DNA of 64,000 nt from NCBI RefSeq assembly GCF_900104575.1, contig NZ_LT629731.1, positions 2,677,805 to 2,741,804 of the forward strand, given 5' to 3'. Source of the stretch: Bacillus tuaregi (GTDB lineage Bacteria; Bacillota; Bacilli; Bacillales; Cytobacillaceae). Shown here one piece after another: positions 18,485 to 27,053 of the stretch. The notes beneath the pieces were generated by a model. That model saw only the letters and a list, made by a program, of their open reading frames with translations. It made no database searches and was not told where the DNA came from. The first letter of the stretch is position 1, and each line of letters begins with the position of its first letter. Made by a program: the position numbers and the translations under genes.

Positions 18485-19120
18485 CTACTCTCCTTGCTTT
18501 GCATCACCTTCTAATAATTCTAAGAAATTATACAATACACGTGCCGTTAAGCCCCAAATAACCCTACCATTGTACTGATAGAAATATTCATCCAAATGCC
18601 GTTGACCCCATTTGTAATTTTCTCCTCCTGGAATTAAATGCAGCGGAAATCCCTCCTCAGGGATCACTTGATAATAGATTTTATATACTTCCGGTTTTGT
18701 TTCACGAAAAAAAGATAGTGGGACAGTAAAAACCTCTCCTACCTCAGACGTATTAGGAATCATTTCCTCCGGGTTTATGATTCGTCCAACAAATGGGTAA
18801 ATGATATTACTAGATGCATTTATTGTAAAACCTAATGGAATGACATCTTTTATCGATGATGCTTCAATACCTAATTCCTCAGAGGTTTCACGAATGGCAC
18901 AATGGCGTTGATCAACATCATTTTCATCAATTCTACCGCCTGGAAAGCATATTTCTCCAGGTTGTCTTCGTAAGTTCAGGGACCTAACTTCAAATAATAT
19001 ATGCGTCTCATTCCCTACCTCGACAAGGGGGATTAGCACGGAGTATTTAACCAGTTCTGTTTGTCCCAAAATAGATAGCTTACGCCCTTTTAGTTTTGCA
19101 ATCACCTTCGCTATTTCCAA
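18485..19120 (-). CDS. Nudix hydrolase, probable CoA pyrophosphatase
   Basis: A 211-residue Nudix protein. The segment RSLNLRRQPGEICFPGG matches the coenzyme A diphosphatase signature that precedes the Nudix box, and the box itself ends RETSEELGI. The expected reaction is hydrolysis of CoA or oxidised CoA to 4'-phosphopantetheine and 3',5'-ADP, as in NudL/YeaB. The ATG is preceded by a GGGGTGATACAG stretch. It lies between rnjB and tepA with 85 bp to tepA and has a perfect TTGACA but no well spaced -10 box upstream. Substrate is inferred from the motif only. Confidence 0.9.
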   Translation of the reverse strand: MEIAKVIAKLKGRKLSILGQTELVKYSVLIPLVEVGNETHILFEVRSLNLRRQPGEICFPGGRIDENDVDQRHCAIRETSEELGIEASSIKDVIPLGFTINASSNIIYPFVGRIINPEEMIPNTSEVGEVFTVPLSFFRETKPEVYKIYYQVIPEEGFPLHLIPGGENYKWGQRHLDEYFYQYNGRVIWGLTARVLYNFLELLEGDAKQGE

Positions 19121-19233
19121 TCTGTATCACCCCAAGACTCTCATTAGTAATAAGTTATAATATCTACTATAACATGTATATTTGATATATTTTGTCAAAG
19201 CATTGACTGAAATGGATTCTTTTACATTTCTAT

Positions 19234-19264
19234 AAAAAACAAAAGTGAGGCAATTATGCCTCAC
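19234..19264 (-). terminator. intrinsic terminator after rnjB
   Basis: GTGAGGCA / TGCCTCAC 8-bp stem, loop TAAT, followed by UUUUGUUUUUU, 11 bp past the rnjB stop codon. Confidence 0.88.
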
Positions 19265-19275
19265 AACTGTATCTT

Positions 19276-20946
19276 CTATTTTACTTCCATAATAATCGGT
19301 AAAATCATTGGTCTGCGCTTTGTTTTTTCATAGAGGAATTGGTTTAAACAATCACGCATATCCTGTTTAATGACAGCCCAATCAAAGGAATCTCGCAGAA
19401 TACTTTGGTCAACAATCTCACGTACTCGTTTCGATGCTTCATCTAACAATTTTTCCGACTCCCTGACATAGACAAACCCTCTTGAAATAATTTCAGGACC
19501 AGATGAAATTTTCTTTTCTTTTTTATTTAACGTTACCACAACAATTAATATCCCATCCTGCGACAATAGCTTACGGTCTCGCAGCACAATATTTCCAACA
19601 TCACCAACACCGCTGCCATCTATCAGTACGTTGCCAGCTGGGACCCGGCCTGCAGGGCGAATCCGATCATTTTTTAATTCAATCATTTCACCCTTCTCTG
19701 GCAAATAGATACGATCGTCAGTTAAGCCACACTCTTTCGCTACTTTGGCATGGGCCTTTAACATCTTAAACTCGCCATGAACGGGAATGAAAAACTTCGG
19801 ATTCATGATATTAATCATAAACTTGAGTTCTTCCTGACTAGCATGACTTGAGGTGTGATAGGAGTTTTTGCCCGCTAATACAATCGCCCCAGCCCGGAAT
19901 AGCATATCAACTGTTTTTGAAATAAATAACTCATTTCCCCGCAAAGCAGAAACAGCAAATACAACGGTATCCCCTTTTTGAATATTTACATTTTTATGAG
20001 TTTGCTTTGCCATTTTTTGCAAGGCTTCTATTGGTTCTCCCTGACGTCCCGTTGCTAGTACCACGATTTCATCATCGGAATAATTTTGAATTTCTGATAC
20101 TGGGATAATAATTTCATCATGCACCTGCAAATATCCGAGCTTAATAACAATATCAAAAATACGCTGCAGGCTTTTACCAACGATGGCTACTTTTCGTCTA
20201 CTTTCATATGCAGCATCAAAAATATGCTGGATTCGGTTTAAATCAGAGGCAAAACAAGCTGCAATAATTCGTCCTTTTGCATTATAGAAAGCATCATTCA
20301 TTTCTCTTGCCACAACAGCCTCAGAAGATGTATATCCCGGTTTCTCCGCATCTGTACTATCAGATAAAAGACACAGGACACCCTTCTCACCAATTTGAAC
20401 CATTTTTCCGATTTCAGGCTTGTACGGGTCGCTAGCAGATTGGTCAAACTTGAAATCACCCGTATGTACAATAACGCCATCAGAGGTATGAATACAAATT
20501 GCAACCGAATCTGGAATGCTGTGATTGGTTTTAAAGAATGAAATTTGTACCGTATCAAATTCAAGTATCGAATCAGACGTAATTTCAATAAACTGAGCTT
20601 TTTGATGATAATCCTGTTCTTTCATTTTGGTTTCAGCAAATGCCAGAGTTAGTTTCGTTCCATATACAGGGACATTAATTTCACGTAAAAGGTAGGATAA
20701 CCCGCCGATATGATCCTCATGACCATGTGTTAAAAAAATCCCCTTAATTCTGTTTTCATTTTGAACTAAATAGCTGTAATCGGGGATAACAATATCAATT
20801 CCGAGCATTTCATTTTCAGGAAACATTAATCCGGCATCAATGACAAATATGTCTTCATCCACTTCCACTATATACATATTCTTGCCGATTTCGCCAACTC
20901 CCCCAAGTGCAATAAGTTTAATACTCTCGTTTTCTTTTCTCTTCAA
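19276..20946 (-). CDS. rnjB: ribonuclease J2
   Basis: A 556-residue beta-lactamase/beta-CASP ribonuclease. By position (after dapA, before tepA) it is RNase J2. The metal motif is a complete HGHEDH (His74, His76, Asp78, His79), whereas B. subtilis J2 as I recall it has a degenerate HGHDEN. The start is TTG at 20946: AGGAGG is 9 nt upstream and would be coding if the earlier in-frame ATG at 20994 were used, and the N-terminus then matches the family. RNase J1/J2 form a heterotetramer with 5'-3' exonuclease and endonuclease activity in mRNA decay and rRNA processing. Confidence 0.95.
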   Translation of the reverse strand: MKRKENESIKLIALGGVGEIGKNMYIVEVDEDIFVIDAGLMFPENEMLGIDIVIPDYSYLVQNENRIKGIFLTHGHEDHIGGLSYLLREINVPVYGTKLTLAFAETKMKEQDYHQKAQFIEITSDSILEFDTVQISFFKTNHSIPDSVAICIHTSDGVIVHTGDFKFDQSASDPYKPEIGKMVQIGEKGVLCLLSDSTDAEKPGYTSSEAVVAREMNDAFYNAKGRIIAACFASDLNRIQHIFDAAYESRRKVAIVGKSLQRIFDIVIKLGYLQVHDEIIIPVSEIQNYSDDEIVVLATGRQGEPIEALQKMAKQTHKNVNIQKGDTVVFAVSALRGNELFISKTVDMLFRAGAIVLAGKNSYHTSSHASQEELKFMINIMNPKFFIPVHGEFKMLKAHAKVAKECGLTDDRIYLPEKGEMIELKNDRIRPAGRVPAGNVLIDGSGVGDVGNIVLRDRKLLSQDGILIVVVTLNKKEKKISSGPEIISRGFVYVRESEKLLDEASKRVREIVDQSILRDSFDWAVIKQDMRDCLNQFLYEKTKRRPMILPIIMEVK

Positions 20947-20996
20947 GACAAGCTTCCTCCTATGTTGTATTGCGCCGATCGAAATCAGATACACTC

Positions 20997-21026
20997 ATTA
21001 TACTTGAAACCGGAAATCCTTTACAA
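20997..21026 (-). promoter_or_regulatory. sigma-A promoter of rnjB
   Basis: Minus-strand TTGTAA (21021-21026), 18-bp spacer, TATAAT (20997-21002); about 50 bp upstream of the TTG start. Its presence also argues against the upstream ATG at 20994, which would fall at about the transcription start. Confidence 0.55.
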
Positions 21027-21103
21027 CTACGAAGTGAGTAATAACTCATTGAATTAGAGACTACCCATGAGGCAAAGATGGTGGGCTAAATGCCAAATGG
21101 GAA

Positions 21104-21138
21104 TAAAAAAACCAGCCAACTATTAAATTGACTGGTTT
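21104..21138 (-). terminator. intrinsic terminator after dapA
   Basis: AAACCAGTCAA / TTGGCTGGTTT stem with one U-G pair, 8-base loop, then UUUUA in the minus-strand RNA. Confidence 0.8.
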
Positions 21139-21154
21139 CTCTTATTCTTTTATT

Positions 21155-22027
21155 TTATTTTCGCCGAAGTAACAGCGTTAATTCTTCTCGTTCCTTCTCT
21201 GTTAAGGGGACGAGCGGGAGTCGAACGGTACCGACATCTAACCCTTTTAATTGTAAAGCTGTTTTTACAGGTACCGGATTTGGCGCTTTAAATAACCCCT
21301 CCATAATCGGAAGAAGCTGCTGATGAAGCTTAGAAGCCCCTTTAATGTCACCTTGGAGAAACTTTGCAATCATTTCCTGCATCTCATTTCCAATGATATG
21401 AGATGCGACAGAAATGACACCGTCACCACCTATTGATAACACCGGCAATGTCACACCATCGTCCCCAGTGAAAAGCTGAAAATCGTCACTTGTATTCGCG
21501 ATTATTTTGGTCATGTTACTTAAATTGCCGCTCGCTTCTTTAACAGCGACAATATTATGAATGTTAGAAAGTCGAATGATGGTTTCCGGTTCAATATTAA
21601 TAGCAGACCGACCAGGAATATTATATAACAGTATAGGCAAAGAAGTGCTTTCCGCAATCGCCTTGAAATGTTGGTACAAACCCTCTTGATTCGGTTTATT
21701 ATAATAAGGAGCAACAAGCATAATCCCATCAACACCCATTTTTTCTGCTTGTTTCGTCATTTCGATTGACTCATAGGTGTTGTAATTACCTGTACCGGCA
21801 ATGACTGATACTCGTTTATCAACTACTTTAACAACATGAGCGAATAATGCTAATTTTTCTTCTTTAGTTAATGTAGGTGATTCTCCAGTTGTTCCAGATA
21901 CTACAAGTGAATCAGTACCATTGGCAATTAAATAATTAATGAGCTGAGTTGTTTTAGGAAAATCTATATGTCCTTTACTATCAAACGGGGTTACCATTGC
22001 CGTAGATACTCTACCAAATCGTATCAT
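21155..22027 (-). CDS. dapA: 4-hydroxy-tetrahydrodipicolinate synthase
   Basis: A 290-residue TIM-barrel enzyme. The Schiff-base lysine is Lys163 (AVKEASGN); Tyr135 (LLYNIPGR) and the GTTGES motif at residues 45-50 are in place. It condenses pyruvate with aspartate 4-semialdehyde in the path to diaminopimelate, lysine and, in the mother cell, dipicolinate. It closes the asd-dapG-dapA group, 46 bp after dapG, with a terminator behind it. AAGGAGTGG precedes the ATG. Confidence 0.97.
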   Translation of the reverse strand: MIRFGRVSTAMVTPFDSKGHIDFPKTTQLINYLIANGTDSLVVSGTTGESPTLTKEEKLALFAHVVKVVDKRVSVIAGTGNYNTYESIEMTKQAEKMGVDGIMLVAPYYNKPNQEGLYQHFKAIAESTSLPILLYNIPGRSAINIEPETIIRLSNIHNIVAVKEASGNLSNMTKIIANTSDDFQLFTGDDGVTLPVLSIGGDGVISVASHIIGNEMQEMIAKFLQGDIKGASKLHQQLLPIMEGLFKAPNPVPVKTALQLKGLDVGTVRLPLVPLTEKEREELTLLLRRK

Positions 22028-22073
22028 ACAACCACTCCTTCCAAATTAGCGGTAAGGATCTGGTCCTTACCGG

Positions 22074-23285
22074 CTAATTTTCTTTATCCAGCTCAAACGC
22101 ATTATGCAAGGCATTGACAGCTGTACTAAGGTCAGCTTCTTTAATAAGCACCCAAATAGTCGTGTGACTATCTGCCGATTGCAAAATACGAATACTGTTC
22201 TCAGACAAGGCCCCGACAATTTTGGAGGTTACACCAGGAACTCCAGCCATACCCGCCCCGACAACAGACACTTTAGCACATTCCCGTTCAACAGTCGGTT
22301 CATGACCAAGTGAACGAAGGACAGACATGGCCTTATCGGTCATTTCCTCTGTTACGGTATAGACCACCTGGTTTGGTGAGATATTGATAAAATCAACACT
22401 GATTTTTTCATTTGCCATTGCCTTGAAAACCTCGGCCTGCAGGTCATACTGTTCCTTCTTGGCATACACCTTGATTTGTGTAACACCAGATACATGAGCA
22501 ATCCCAGTCACCATACGGTCCTTTATCGTATCCTCACGGGACTGCGAAGTAACTAATGTGCCAAGATTATCTGAATAAGTGGAGCGAATCCGTATCGGCA
22601 CTTTCGTTTGCATAGCAATCTCAACGGCCCGTGGATGAATAACCTTTGCCCCTTGATAAGCCATATTGCACACTTCCGTATAGGTGACAACTTGAAGCGG
22701 TCTTGCTTTTTCAGCAATACGTGGATCAGCCGTCATAATTCCTTCGACATCTGTAAAAATATCGATAAACTCTGCATTTAGGGCAACACCTAGGGCAGCT
22801 GCAGAAGTGTCACTTCCACCTCTGCCAATCGTGGTGATATCGCCATTTTTTGTCTGCCCTTGAAATCCGGCGACTACCACTACATCATGTGTTTTAAAGG
22901 CCCACATCACTCTTTCGCATCTCATGTCAATAATCTTGGCATTCATATGGTCATCATTTGTCCTAAACCCAGCCTGAGCTCCGGTTAAAGCTATGGCATT
23001 AATGCCTTCTTGTAATAACATATTCGTAAAGACAACACTCGAAATAATTTCACCACATGACAGGATAAGATCTGTTTCACGATTACTAATGAGACTTTTT
23101 GAACCATTTACGAGTGACAACAGTGTATCTGTGGCATATGGGTCACCTTTTCGACCCATGGCCGATACAACCACTACTACTTTGTAGCCCTCTTTTATTG
23201 CGGACTGTATATGTTTTTTTGCATGCTGGCGACCTTTATCGTCACGGACGGAGGTCCCGCCAAATTTTTGGACGATTATTTTCAT
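22074..23285 (-). CDS. dapG: aspartate kinase I (diaminopimelate-sensitive type)
   Basis: A 403-residue aspartokinase, close to B. subtilis DapG (404). It begins MKIIVQKFGGTSV, with an amino-acid kinase domain to about residue 240 and two ACT domains at the C-terminus. It phosphorylates aspartate in the first step to lysine, threonine, methionine and diaminopimelate. Position next to asd and dapA identifies the DapG isozyme rather than LysC. The start is fixed by AGAGGTG 5 nt upstream; an in-frame ATG seven codons earlier would swallow that site. Confidence 0.95.
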   Translation of the reverse strand: MKIIVQKFGGTSVRDDKGRQHAKKHIQSAIKEGYKVVVVVSAMGRKGDPYATDTLLSLVNGSKSLISNRETDLILSCGEIISSVVFTNMLLQEGINAIALTGAQAGFRTNDDHMNAKIIDMRCERVMWAFKTHDVVVVAGFQGQTKNGDITTIGRGGSDTSAAALGVALNAEFIDIFTDVEGIMTADPRIAEKARPLQVVTYTEVCNMAYQGAKVIHPRAVEIAMQTKVPIRIRSTYSDNLGTLVTSQSREDTIKDRMVTGIAHVSGVTQIKVYAKKEQYDLQAEVFKAMANEKISVDFINISPNQVVYTVTEEMTDKAMSVLRSLGHEPTVERECAKVSVVGAGMAGVPGVTSKIVGALSENSIRILQSADSHTTIWVLIKEADLSTAVNALHNAFELDKEN

Positions 23286-23353
23286 CGTAACACCTCTAAA
23301 ATCCATTCAATGAAACGGACTTTTCATGATTGATTTTTTATTCCTCTAGATGC

Positions 23354-23411
23354 TGTCTCCATTCATAAGCGGGTAGCTGCTGCTACGATAATAACTCGTT
23401 CGACCGAGACA
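23354..23411 (-). other. possible structured leader upstream of dapG
   Basis: In the minus-strand RNA, TGTCTC (23406-23411) can pair with GAGACA (23354-23359), enclosing a GTAGC-AGCA-GCTAC hairpin and a short CTCG/CGAG hairpin that competes with part of the outer stem. It sits in the 183-bp gap between asd and dapG, about 70 nt before dapG. No known riboswitch consensus is recognised. Confidence 0.3.
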
Positions 23412-23468
23412 TAGCTATAATAGAAAAATAGTAGGTTAAATACTAGACTCCTAAAAACAAGTAATTAC

Positions 23469-24518
23469 TTATTTTACTAAACCTAATTTAACAAGGCTTT
23501 CAGCAATTTGTACTGAATTCCAGGCAGCACCTTTTAGTAAATTATCGGAAACTACCCAAAGATGGAAGCCTTTTTCATCATGTAAATCTTTACGGATTCG
23601 ACCTACAAATACATCATTTTTGCCAACGCAATCAGCAGGCATTGGATAGATTTGATTTTCTGGATCATCCTGAAGGACAACACCAGGAGCATCCTGTAAC
23701 AGCTCCTTCAAATCTGCTGCTGTTACACCTTTTGTATCCACTTCAATAAATAATGATTCTGAGTGCCCAACCGCAACTGGAAGACGTACACATGTAGCAG
23801 CGACGCTTAATTCTGGGTTATGCATAATTTTTTTCGTTTCATTAATCATTTTCATTTCTTCATACGTAAAGCCGTTTTCCTGGAATAAATCAATCTGCGG
23901 AATGGCATTAAACGCGATTTGATAGTGCTTTTTATCACCTTTAACTGGCAGAATTTTCGGTTCGAATTCCTCATTGTTAACAATCGCCTTTGTTTGCTCA
24001 TTTAATTCCTGAACGGCAACAGCACCAGATCCTGAAACCGCCTGATAAGTAGATACGATTATTTTATTTAGACCATATTTTTCTCTAATTGGTTCAAGTG
24101 CAACAACCATTTGAATAGTTGAACAGTTTGGATTGGCAATAATCCCATTATGAGTGAATAGATCTTTTTCATTTACCTCAGGTACAACTAGAGGTACATT
24201 CTCATCCATACGATACGCACTGGTGTTATCCACTACGATTGCTCCACGTTTAACAGCTTCAGGTGCAAGTTCTTTTGATACACTTCCCCCAGCACTAAAT
24301 AATGCAATATCTACCCCTTCAAAGCTCTCAGGCTTTGCTTCTTGAACCGTATATTCAGCTCCATTTACTTGTACCTTTGTACCAGCAGAACGAGCGGAAG
24401 ATAATAAAGTAAGTTTTGCAATTGGAAACTGTCTATCTTCCAATGTTTTCAGCATTTGCTGACCCACTGCTCCTGTCGCTCCAACTACTGCTACGTGGAA
24501 TCCCTTTTTCTGTTCCAT
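23469..24518 (-). CDS. asd: aspartate-semialdehyde dehydrogenase
   Basis: A 349-residue protein with the NADP-binding GATGAVGQ (residues 13-20) and the catalytic Cys132 in NPNCSTIQ. It reduces aspartyl phosphate to aspartate 4-semialdehyde, the branch point to diaminopimelate and threonine/methionine. The start is the Met preceded by GGGGAG 6 nt upstream; an ATG six codons earlier overlaps that Shine-Dalgarno. A promoter-like sequence lies in the 347-bp gap after dpaB, so asd-dapG-dapA can be transcribed in vegetative cells separately from the sporulation genes dpaA/dpaB. Confidence 0.96.
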   Translation of the reverse strand: MEQKKGFHVAVVGATGAVGQQMLKTLEDRQFPIAKLTLLSSARSAGTKVQVNGAEYTVQEAKPESFEGVDIALFSAGGSVSKELAPEAVKRGAIVVDNTSAYRMDENVPLVVPEVNEKDLFTHNGIIANPNCSTIQMVVALEPIREKYGLNKIIVSTYQAVSGSGAVAVQELNEQTKAIVNNEEFEPKILPVKGDKKHYQIAFNAIPQIDLFQENGFTYEEMKMINETKKIMHNPELSVAATCVRLPVAVGHSESLFIEVDTKGVTAADLKELLQDAPGVVLQDDPENQIYPMPADCVGKNDVFVGRIRKDLHDEKGFHLWVVSDNLLKGAAWNSVQIAESLVKLGLVK

Positions 24519-24582
24519 TTTTTGCTCCCCTTCCAATTCTGTAAAAATTACGACTATTTTTTGAGTACTAGAACATCACTTT

Positions 24583-24611
24583 ATTATATGAGGAATATTT
24601 CATTATGATAA
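24583..24611 (-). promoter_or_regulatory. sigma-A promoter of asd
   Basis: Minus-strand TTATCA (24606-24611), 17-bp spacer, TATAAT (24583-24588), about 65 bp upstream of asd. The rest of the gap up to dpaB (24612-24865) holds an imperfect hairpin at 24769-24796 (GGCGATAGGT against ACCTCGCC) that might end dpaB transcripts. Confidence 0.45.
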
Positions 24612-24865
24612 AGCCTAACTTATAAAAGGACGTCGCTTGTAAAAAGCCTCCTTTAGTTATTATATAGCGATTTGAAGCTGAGCTCTACTCCATTTATCTA
24701 ATGCTGATAAATTAGGTAGGCTGCCTTCTACGCATATGGCTTTACTGGCTTTACAACCTCATACAAAGAAGGCGAGGTAAAATTGACCTATCGCCATCTT
24801 TCTACTATAATAACATTTATTTTAACACATTCAATCAGGAAACAAATATTCTTTTATTTGAAATG

Positions 24866-25465
24866 CTAATTTCCATCCTTAAATCTTTCTACAATCACTG
24901 GTTGAATTTGTTTTCCAATTAGTGCAGCTTCAACAGCATCACTTAGCATCGTCATTCGTGCAACCATAGAATTTGGTTTTTTCACAGGATCATCCTGACC
25001 GTATGGAATAAAATATATATTTTTTGTTGCCATTAACCTCATTAAATTGACGCCATTCAAACCTAAGGCATCATTAGTTGATATTCCTAATACAACAGGC
25101 TTTTGATTACGTAAGGTTGCTTTTGCAGCCATTAAGACAGGAGAATCTGTTAAGGCATTGGCAAATTTGCTCATCGAATTACCTGTTAAAGGAGCAACCA
25201 CCATACAGTCTAGTGGAATTTTCGGACCTAAAGGCTCAGCTTTCACAATAGAGTCAATCACTTTATTCCCTGTTAACTCCTCAATTCTGGTTACCCAGTC
25301 TTCCCCCTTACCAAAGCGTGTCTCTGTATTTTGGACTGTAAAGGTTACAACAGGGAGAACTTCAGCACCAGCGTTGACTAATTTCTCGATTTCTGGAAAC
25401 ACTGCGTCATAGGTGCAATGTGATCCTGTTAATCCAAATCCAATACGTTTTCCATTTAAACTCAT
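24866..25465 (-). CDS. dpaB: dipicolinate synthase subunit B
   Basis: A 199-residue flavoprotein-fold protein (SpoVFB), starting MSLNGKRIGFGLTGSHCTYD and containing the typical PLTGNSMSKFANALTDSPV segment. With DpaA it converts dihydrodipicolinate to dipicolinic acid, the major small molecule of the spore core, in the mother cell. It overlaps dpaA by 4 bp, so the two subunits are translationally coupled. In B. subtilis this pair is controlled by sigma-K; I could not fix a sigma-K promoter with confidence here. Confidence 0.96.
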   Translation of the reverse strand: MSLNGKRIGFGLTGSHCTYDAVFPEIEKLVNAGAEVLPVVTFTVQNTETRFGKGEDWVTRIEELTGNKVIDSIVKAEPLGPKIPLDCMVVAPLTGNSMSKFANALTDSPVLMAAKATLRNQKPVVLGISTNDALGLNGVNLMRLMATKNIYFIPYGQDDPVKKPNSMVARMTMLSDAVEAALIGKQIQPVIVERFKDGN

Positions 25466-26364
25466 GATTTATTCTCCTTCCGCTTATCATAAAGCTCCTG
25501 CAGTATATTTGAAAGGACACCCGCTAAAATATTACCTGCTGTTTTCGGGGCAACAATGCCCGGAAGACTAGGGGCTAACAATGCTTTTATGCCTCTTTTT
25601 TCAGCATAGCGAAAATCGGTTCCACCTGGTTTAGAAGCTAAATCAATAATCAGCGTGTGCACTGGCATTTTCGAGATAACATTAGCACTTACGACTTGGT
25701 GTGGAATCGTATTGATTAATATATCAGTGTCTTTAACCCATTCGATAATGTCATCTAATTGAAATGGAGTTAATCCCATTTCTGTTATTCTCGCAATATG
25801 CTCCGATTTACGTGCTCCCACCTTAACCCTCGCTCCCAACGAGTGAAAGGTTCTTGCAACACTCATCCCGACTCTTCCTAATCCAAGGACCGTAACATTT
25901 GAGCCGTGAATTGTAAAATCTGTATGCTGTATTGCCATCATAATCGTTCCCTCTACTGTTGGAATGGAATTATAGATTGCAACATCATCTCTTTTAAATA
26001 ATTGCACTAATGGCCTTGTAGCACCATCGGTAATACTTGATAAATACGAATTCGTTATACCGGAAAAAATCACACAGTGCGGCGGTGTTTTTTTTAGCAT
26101 TTCCTCTGTAAGAATGACTTTCTCATTAGAAAAAATGGTATCAACGTTCCCTTCAAGGCTCGTGCCTGCTACCGGCAGAATCAAGGCATCTATTTGTGAG
26201 AAATCCAAGTCTGCTATCTTCTCCTTTGTTGCACCGGAAAAAGCATGGTCCAGCTGTTCAAAGCCTATTAATGAAAGCTTTGCATCCAGTTCTGTCAGCT
26301 TTCGAATAATTTCTAGCTGTCTCGCATCACCGCCAATAATTGCAATTTGCATATCTGTCAGCAT
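25462..26364 (-). CDS. dpaA: dipicolinate synthase subunit A
   Basis: A 300-residue protein (SpoVFA) close to the B. subtilis length (297), starting MLTDMQIAIIGGDARQLEII. It has a Rossmann-type domain with GLGRVGMSVART near residue 160. It forms dipicolinate synthase with DpaB. The start is the Met with AGAAGGTGA about 7 nt upstream; an ATG 13 codons earlier would place that site inside the gene and adds residues not typical of the family. The upstream gap 26365-26631 shows no further gene. Confidence 0.95.
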   Translation of the reverse strand: MLTDMQIAIIGGDARQLEIIRKLTELDAKLSLIGFEQLDHAFSGATKEKIADLDFSQIDALILPVAGTSLEGNVDTIFSNEKVILTEEMLKKTPPHCVIFSGITNSYLSSITDGATRPLVQLFKRDDVAIYNSIPTVEGTIMMAIQHTDFTIHGSNVTVLGLGRVGMSVARTFHSLGARVKVGARKSEHIARITEMGLTPFQLDDIIEWVKDTDILINTIPHQVVSANVISKMPVHTLIIDLASKPGGTDFRYAEKRGIKALLAPSLPGIVAPKTAGNILAGVLSNILQELYDKRKENKS

Positions 26365-26631
26365 GAAAGATTCACCTTCTTTTTTAGGGCTATCGTTACA
26401 CATGTCTAGATAACTTTCTCATGTATAAAAGAGCCTAATGGTTATCAAAAGCCCCTTTTTAGATTCATCAACCTAATCCCTTTAAAAATAGCCAAGTTGC
26501 AATCAAACTAGATGGATGGTGAAGAAACTTCTTCAACATCATATGTCATATAAACTTAATCGGTGACGCCGCCAATGGTTTAGTATGAAAAGTGATGATC
26601 GTGTTTAGCAATAGGCATTAATCTATTTAAT

Positions 26632-26682
26632 TATAAAAAGCAAAAAAAGGTGACTACTTGAGCCACCTTTTTTTGCTTTTTA
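26632..26682 (-). terminator. intrinsic terminator after ymxH
   Basis: AAAAGCAAAAAAAGGTG pairs with CACCTTTTTTTGCTTTT around a short loop; the U-rich arm continues into UUUUU. It starts 4 bp past the ymxH stop. Confidence 0.8.
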
Positions 26683-26686
26683 CTTT

Positions 26687-26923
26687 TTACTTTTCCATAT
26701 CAATAATCAGCATATCCGTGCCAATTTTTTTTATTTGTCCCCATTCGACTCGAATCTCTCCACCATGCTTTTTCATCCCAAACCACTTTAAAGTTGGTAT
26801 AAGCAATGCCTCAATTTGCCCGCTTTTTTCATTAATTTCTAAATCCGTTTGTCCTAGTATGCCTAAACGCTCAGCTCGATTGACATCAACGATTTCTTTC
26901 CCGCTTAATTCACTTAACCTCAA
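26687..26923 (-). CDS. ymxH: YlmC/YmxH family PRC-barrel sporulation protein
   Basis: A 78-residue PRC-barrel protein, full family length, beginning (TTG)RLSELSGKEIVDVNRAER. The TTG start has GGAGGG 8 nt upstream. YlmC/YmxH proteins are conserved in endospore formers and expressed during sporulation; their molecular role is not established. It lies between mlpA and dpaA as in B. subtilis. Confidence 0.92.
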   Translation of the reverse strand: MRLSELSGKEIVDVNRAERLGILGQTDLEINEKSGQIEALLIPTLKWFGMKKHGGEIRVEWGQIKKIGTDMLIIDMEK

Positions 26924-27053
26924 TACCTAATCCCTCCATCTCTTTTAGCTGTCCTCCCTATATTCATACGGGATGACAGGTCCATTTAGACGTGATTCGA
27001 GAAAAGAGCGAATACAGATTATAACCGTGACATCCGTTGGAAGCATTAGCGTA

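Noticed and set aside
23286-24865. Lysine riboswitch ahead of asd or dapG
   Set aside because: Neither gap contains a recognisable L-box core or a paired terminator/antiterminator.
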